Assembly: GCA_019240375.1 (NCBI GenBank)
Contig: JAFAYN010000272.1
Coordinates: 1-8,382, forward strand
DNA length: 8,382 bases
Direction: 5' to 3'
Origin: Gemmatimonadota bacterium
GTDB lineage: Bacteria > Gemmatimonadota > Gemmatimonadetes > Longimicrobiales > Longimicrobiaceae
The position numbers and the translations under genes were made by a program. Every line of letters starts with the position of its first letter. Within the stretch, counting starts at the first letter, position 1. Positions 5,822-8,382 of this stretch are shown here, one piece after another. The notes beneath the pieces are model-generated. The model saw only the letters and a list, made by a program, of their open reading frames with translations. It was not told the origin of the DNA and did not search any database.

Positions 5822-7183
5822 ATGCGTGGCGCGCGGCTCTTCCCCGTGGTAGCGCTCCTGTCGACGGTGTCCCTGCTCCCCGCGTGCAGCGGACCCTCGT
5901 CCGAAGCGGAAGTTTCCTCCCTCGCCCAATCGGCGTCGTCCTTTCTTTCCGGCCAGGTGGTCGCCAACGCGGCCGCGCGCCCCGCGCACCGGGAGCCACC
6001 CCAGCCGGAGCCGCCGTCCCCGCGCGAAGCGGCCCCGCCGATCATCCGCGGGATCTACGTCAACGCCTACGCGGCCGGCACTCCCGCACACCGCAAGAAG
6101 CTCCTCGCGCTGGCCGACAGCACCGAGATCAACGCCTTCGTGGTGGACGTCAAGGACGACGACGGGATCCGCTACCGCAGCGCCATGCCGCTGGCGCAGC
6201 AGGTGACGCACGGCGGGATCCCCATCCGTGACCTCAAGGGATTCGTGGACACGCTGCGCGCCCACGGGATCTACCCGATCGCGCGGATCGTGGTGTTCAA
6301 GGACCGCTTCCTGGCCCAGGCGAAGCCGGAGTGGGCGATCCGCACCCCCACCGGGGCGCTCTGGATCGACAAGGCGGGGAACCGGTGGATGAGCGCCTGG
6401 TCCGACTCGGTGCGCGAATACAACATCCGCGTGGCCGAGGAGGCGGCGCGGGCCGGCTTCCGGGAGATCCAGTTCGACTACGTCCGCTTCCCCGAGGCGT
6501 TCAAGAGCCTCCCGAAGCAGGTACACCCCCCCGCGCCCCCGGGGGCGCGTCGGGCCGACGCCATCGCCGCCTTCCTGTCCGAGGCGAAGCGGCGCCTGCA
6601 CCCGCTGGGGGTGACGGTCACGGCCGACCTGTTCGGCCTTTCCATGGACGACCCGATGGACGTGGGGATCGGCCAGCAGTGGGAGGCGCTCTCGTCGGTG
6701 GCGGACGCCCTCCAGCCGATGGTGTACCCGTCGCACTTCTTCCCGACACACCTCCCCGGGATCCACACCCCCAACCGGATGCCGTACGAGACGGTCTACA
6801 CCTCGGTGGGGATGGGGGTGATCCGCAACCAGCGGCTGCGCGAGCAGGGGACCACCCCGGCGCGGATCGTCCCCTGGATCCAGGCGTTCAGCGCGCCCTG
6901 GGTGGACAAGGGGTACCACTACGGGCCCACGCAGGCCCGGGCGCAGACGCAGGCGCTGTACGACCTGGGGGTGGAGGACTGGATCTTCTGGAACGCCGGC
7001 TCCAACTACGACGCGGTGTCGGCCGGCTTCGCGCGGGGGGAGGCCCTCCCGCAGGCGAAGCGCTTCGACGCGCCGCAGCGGCTGGTGCGCGTGGTGAACC
7101 GCTTCGACCGCGAAGGGGTGGCGGAGGCGCGGCAGCGGGTGCTGGCCAGGGCCGAGGCGGGGCGCGTACGCGTCGGCGACTGA
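5822..7183 (+). CDS. DUF4015 putative glycoside hydrolase-like lipoprotein
   Basis: The 453-residue product begins with a lipoprotein signal peptide: MRGAR, a hydrophobic core, then LLPAC with the predicted lipidated cysteine at residue 22. A Ser/Ala/Pro-rich linker runs to about residue 73. Residues about 75-410 match DUF4015, a TIM-barrel family annotated as putative glycosidase: GIYVNAYAAGTPAHRKK (77-93), FVVDVKDDDG (106-115), FREIQFDYVRFP (213-224) with acidic D219 at a strand end as in related barrels, VTADLFG (266-272), MVYPSHF (300-306) and WIFWNAG (387-393). Substrate and activity are not established for this family; a role at the outer membrane or periplasm on cell-wall or surface polysaccharide is inference. 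The frame is open upstream to a GTG at 5669, but the ATG at 5822 is preferred because it begins exactly at the signal peptide. It converges on the small lipoprotein gene across a shared hairpin. Confidence 0.9.
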   Translation: MRGARLFPVVALLSTVSLLPACSGPSSEAEVSSLAQSASSFLSGQVVANAAARPAHREPPQPEPPSPREAAPPIIRGIYVNAYAAGTPAHRKKLLALADSTEINAFVVDVKDDDGIRYRSAMPLAQQVTHGGIPIRDLKGFVDTLRAHGIYPIARIVVFKDRFLAQAKPEWAIRTPTGALWIDKAGNRWMSAWSDSVREYNIRVAEEAARAGFREIQFDYVRFPEAFKSLPKQVHPPAPPGARRADAIAAFLSEAKRRLHPLGVTVTADLFGLSMDDPMDVGIGQQWEALSSVADALQPMVYPSHFFPTHLPGIHTPNRMPYETVYTSVGMGVIRNQRLREQGTTPARIVPWIQAFSAPWVDKGYHYGPTQARAQTQALYDLGVEDWIFWNAGSNYDAVSAGFARGEALPQAKRFDAPQRLVRVVNRFDREGVAEARQRVLARAEAGRVRVGD

Positions 7184-7200
7184 AGCGGGGATGGAGGGAG

Positions 7201-7249
7201 AACGAGGAGCGGGGGCGGCCGTCGCGCGACGGCCGCCCCCGCTCTCGTT
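7201..7249. terminator. Bidirectional terminator between convergent lipoprotein genes
   Basis: An 18-bp perfect inverted repeat centred between 7225 and 7226 (7208-7225 with 7226-7243) is extended by AACGAG (7201-7206) pairing with CTCGTT (7244-7249), with G7207 bulged. TTT at 7248-7250 follows on the plus side. It starts 17 nt after the DUF4015 stop and 21 nt beyond the stop of the opposite gene, so it probably serves both. Confidence 0.8.
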
Positions 7250-7270
7250 TCCACCCCGCGGTGAGACCGC

Positions 7271-7774
7271 CTACCGCTTGAACTCGTAGGTGTTGACCTC
7301 CCCGAAGAGCGGGTCGACCACGTCCAGCGTGATGACGCCTCCCTGGAGGGTCGCGCTCAGGTCGAGAACGCTGTTCAGCCCGGAGCTGGAGGTCAGGGAG
7401 ATCGTCCCCCCCTGCACCGTGTAGGTGCCGCTCTCGGTGAAGGTCTCCTGGTCCACCGGGAAGCTCCCGTCCTTGGAGCTGAGGCGGAAGGTCCCCGCGT
7501 AGTCGAAGGTCCGGTCCTGGTTCAGCGTCAGCGAGCTGCTCAGCACCTCGTAGTGGATGTCGTAGGTGGTCTGCCCGTCCGAGGCGGGCCCGTCGTAGAG
7601 CACCGCGGGGAGCGAGGTCCGCTGCAGGTTCCCGTTCCCGCTCGCGTCCGCGGTCACGGAGGTGGCGGAGTAGGTGCCGGTGGTGGTGCCGGCATCGGTC
7701 GGGCTGTCGCTGCAGGCCGTGGAAACGGCGGCCACGAGCGCGAGGGCGGCCCACAGGCGGCGGATCGGGTACAT
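7271..7774 (-). CDS. Small beta-rich lipoprotein of unknown function
   Basis: A 167-residue product reads from ATG at 7774. GGAGG (complement of 7781-7785) lies 6 nt upstream and fixes the start; the open frame beyond it to 8173 is non-coding in character. Residues 1-20 form a signal peptide ending VSTAC, a lipobox with the predicted lipidated cysteine at 21. A Ser/Thr/Gly-rich spacer follows. Residues about 55-167 alternate short polar and hydrophobic stretches typical of beta strands, with recurring G-T-Y/F patterns (GTFRL at 94-98, SGTYTVQGGTISLTSS at 116-131, GGVITLDVVD at 145-154). This resembles lipocalin-like or META-type small beta-barrel lipoproteins, but I do not recognise a specific family. 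No catalytic residues are evident. Likely anchored in the envelope. Confidence 0.85.
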   Translation of the reverse strand: MYPIRRLWAALALVAAVSTACSDSPTDAGTTTGTYSATSVTADASGNGNLQRTSLPAVLYDGPASDGQTTYDIHYEVLSSSLTLNQDRTFDYAGTFRLSSKDGSFPVDQETFTESGTYTVQGGTISLTSSSGLNSVLDLSATLQGGVITLDVVDPLFGEVNTYEFKR

Positions 7775-7863
7775 GGTGCCCCTCCGGGATCTCGGGGATG
7801 AAGACCGGCGTGGAGGCGAGGCAGGTTGCAAGGAGCGAACCGCCCGGCGCCGCAAAACGACGG

Positions 7864-7887
7864 ACGTACGGGCATAGCGCCGTATGT
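7864..7887. repeat. 8-bp imperfect inverted repeat
   Basis: ACGTACGG (7864-7871) and CCGTATGT (7880-7887) pair except for one G-T, around an 8-nt centre. It lies about 90 bp upstream of the small lipoprotein start and 190 bp upstream of the divergent gene. It could be an operator for either gene or chance. Confidence 0.25.
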
Positions 7888-7988
7888 TCCCATGCCGGCC
7901 CATTGCGCTGCCCACCATCCGGTGGTCCCCCGAAAACGGCGTGAACGCTCGGCGCCGCGCAGCGAAAAGTGGCCCCGGCGGTCGGGTC

Positions 7989-8021
7989 GGGAGCCATGGC
8001 ACGAATTTCCCCATGGTTCCC
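7989..8021. repeat. 11-bp hairpin in the leader of the secreted-protein gene
   Basis: GGGAGCCATGG (7989-7999) pairs with CCATGGTTCCC (8011-8021), with one G-T pair and an 11-nt loop containing CGAATTTCC. It ends 59 nt before the ATG at 8081. It may be a leader hairpin or a paired binding site (CCATGG occurs twice). Confidence 0.35.
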
Positions 8022-8080
8022 CCGGAGCAGGCCTTTCCATCCACCGGCCAATCCCCGTCATGTCGGGACCAGGATCGCGA

Positions 8081-8382
8081 ATGCTCTCCTTCCGTGTACC
8101 CGGGCGGCTGGCACGCCCGTGTTCCCGTACCCTTTTCCTGCTGGGCGCCGCCCTCTGTCTCGGCCCGCTCCACGCGGCCGCCCAGGGGCAGGGACCCGGG
8201 CCCACACCGATCGCGGACCTCCTGGGCGACCGGGACAACGACCGCGTCCCCGACCGGCTGAAGGAAAGCTTCACGGTGGTCGGGACGATCACGGCGGACC
8301 CGGTCGTTCTCGGCCGCACCGGGAGCGTGGCGGGGCTCCAGGACCGGTCGGGGGGGATCCTCCTTTACTCGCCCGACACCCT
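8081..8382 (+). CDS. Secreted protein with calcium-loop-like motif and OB-fold-like domain, N-terminal part (cut by window edge)
   Basis: One hundred codons are visible before the right edge, with no stop. ATG at 8081 is preferred over the in-frame ATG at 8060 because AGGA (8071-8074) lies 6 nt before it. Residues 1-34 look like a signal peptide: basic start (RVPGRLARPCSR), hydrophobic TLFLLGAALCLGPL, then HAAA before QGQG as a probable cleavage site. After a Pro/Gly spacer comes LLGDRDNDRVPDRL (47-60), whose D50, D52, D54 and D58 spacing resembles calcium loops of thrombospondin type 3 repeats. Next, FTVVGTITADPVVLGRTGSV and LQDRSGGILLYSPDT (64-100) resemble OB-fold domains (the VxGxVTADP...LQDxxGGI pattern) found in secreted nucleases and at the N-termini of some bacterial sensor proteins. 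The remainder would decide between a secreted enzyme and a membrane sensor; I name no function. Confidence 0.75.
   Translation, partial: MLSFRVPGRLARPCSRTLFLLGAALCLGPLHAAAQGQGPGPTPIADLLGDRDNDRVPDRLKESFTVVGTITADPVVLGRTGSVAGLQDRSGGILLYSPDT

Larger units (their letters stand above)
7775..8080. other. Divergent intergenic region with two imperfect inverted repeats
   Basis: This 306-bp stretch separates the small lipoprotein from the secreted-protein gene. No convincing -35/-10 pair is visible for either. It holds the lipoprotein's Shine-Dalgarno (7781-7785), an imperfect inverted repeat at 7864-7887, another at 7989-8021, and a Shine-Dalgarno-like AGGA at 8071-8074. I see no gene in it. Confidence 0.5.

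Noticed and set aside
3021..5852. 943-codon open frame on the plus strand antisense to the GGDEF-EAL gene
   Set aside because: It is rich in His, Arg, Pro and Gln with no domain, as expected opposite a GC-rich gene; the minus-strand reading has clear PAS, GGDEF and EAL motifs.
5424..5999. N-terminal extension of the GGDEF-EAL frame up to 5999
   Set aside because: The added 192 residues are Arg/Pro/Gly-rich and overlap the divergent promoters and the DUF4015 signal peptide on the other strand.
6888..8051. 387-codon minus-strand frame across the two lipoprotein genes
   Set aside because: It is a shifted reading of the small lipoprotein gene joined to antisense DUF4015 sequence; its repeated GRPSRDGRPRS comes from sequence around the terminator palindrome and an Arg/Ser-rich shadow.

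Overview
The window looks like ordinary chromosomal DNA from a very GC-rich, didermic bacterium. Two lipoproteins with lipoboxes, a signal-peptide protein, a multidomain cyclic-di-GMP enzyme and a DUF2339 membrane protein all fit a Gram-negative envelope. The style (GC-rich intergenic palindromic repeats of the CCCCTCTCCC..GGGAGAGGGG type, many short lipoproteins, DUF4015 and OB-fold secreted proteins) suggests Gemmatimonadota, perhaps Longimicrobium-like. That is an impression from the sequence, not a demonstrated placement. I see no tRNA, rRNA, CRISPR array, transposase, phage gene or plasmid function.

Layout, left to right. (1) 1-893, minus: the N-terminal part of a DUF2339 multi-pass membrane protein, cut by the window edge. 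(2) 894-1458: a 565-bp gene-free stretch. It holds a 14-bp palindrome, two diverged, oppositely oriented copies of a palindromic intergenic repeat around a third hairpin, and an 18-bp perfect hairpin that probably ends guaA transcription. (3) 1459-3003, minus: guaA, a complete GMP synthase (GTG start). A 20-bp perfect inverted repeat lies just upstream at its presumed promoter. (4) 3171-5423, minus: a 750-aa membrane-anchored PAS-GGDEF-EAL protein with both cyclic-di-GMP catalytic domains apparently intact, followed by a strong hairpin. (5) 5424-5821: a divergent control region. (6) 5822-7183, plus: a DUF4015 (putative glycoside hydrolase-like) lipoprotein. (7) 7184-7270: a long bidirectional hairpin between convergent genes. 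(8) 7271-7774, minus: a small beta-rich lipoprotein of unknown function. (9) 7775-8080: a second divergent control region with two imperfect inverted repeats. (10) 8081-8382, plus: the start of a secreted protein with a calcium-loop-like motif and an apparent OB-fold, cut by the right edge.

Functionally, GuaA makes GMP from XMP, and GMP leads to GTP, the substrate of the neighbouring GGDEF domain. The two genes are co-oriented, but a hairpin and a separate presumed promoter lie between them, so I do not call them an operon. The other genes concern the cell envelope and show no clear joint pathway. I found no convincing undescribed multi-gene system. The best leads are the guaA palindrome, the paired inverted repeats, an orphan Shine-Dalgarno/GTG upstream of the DUF4015 gene, and the truncated OB-fold protein at the right edge.
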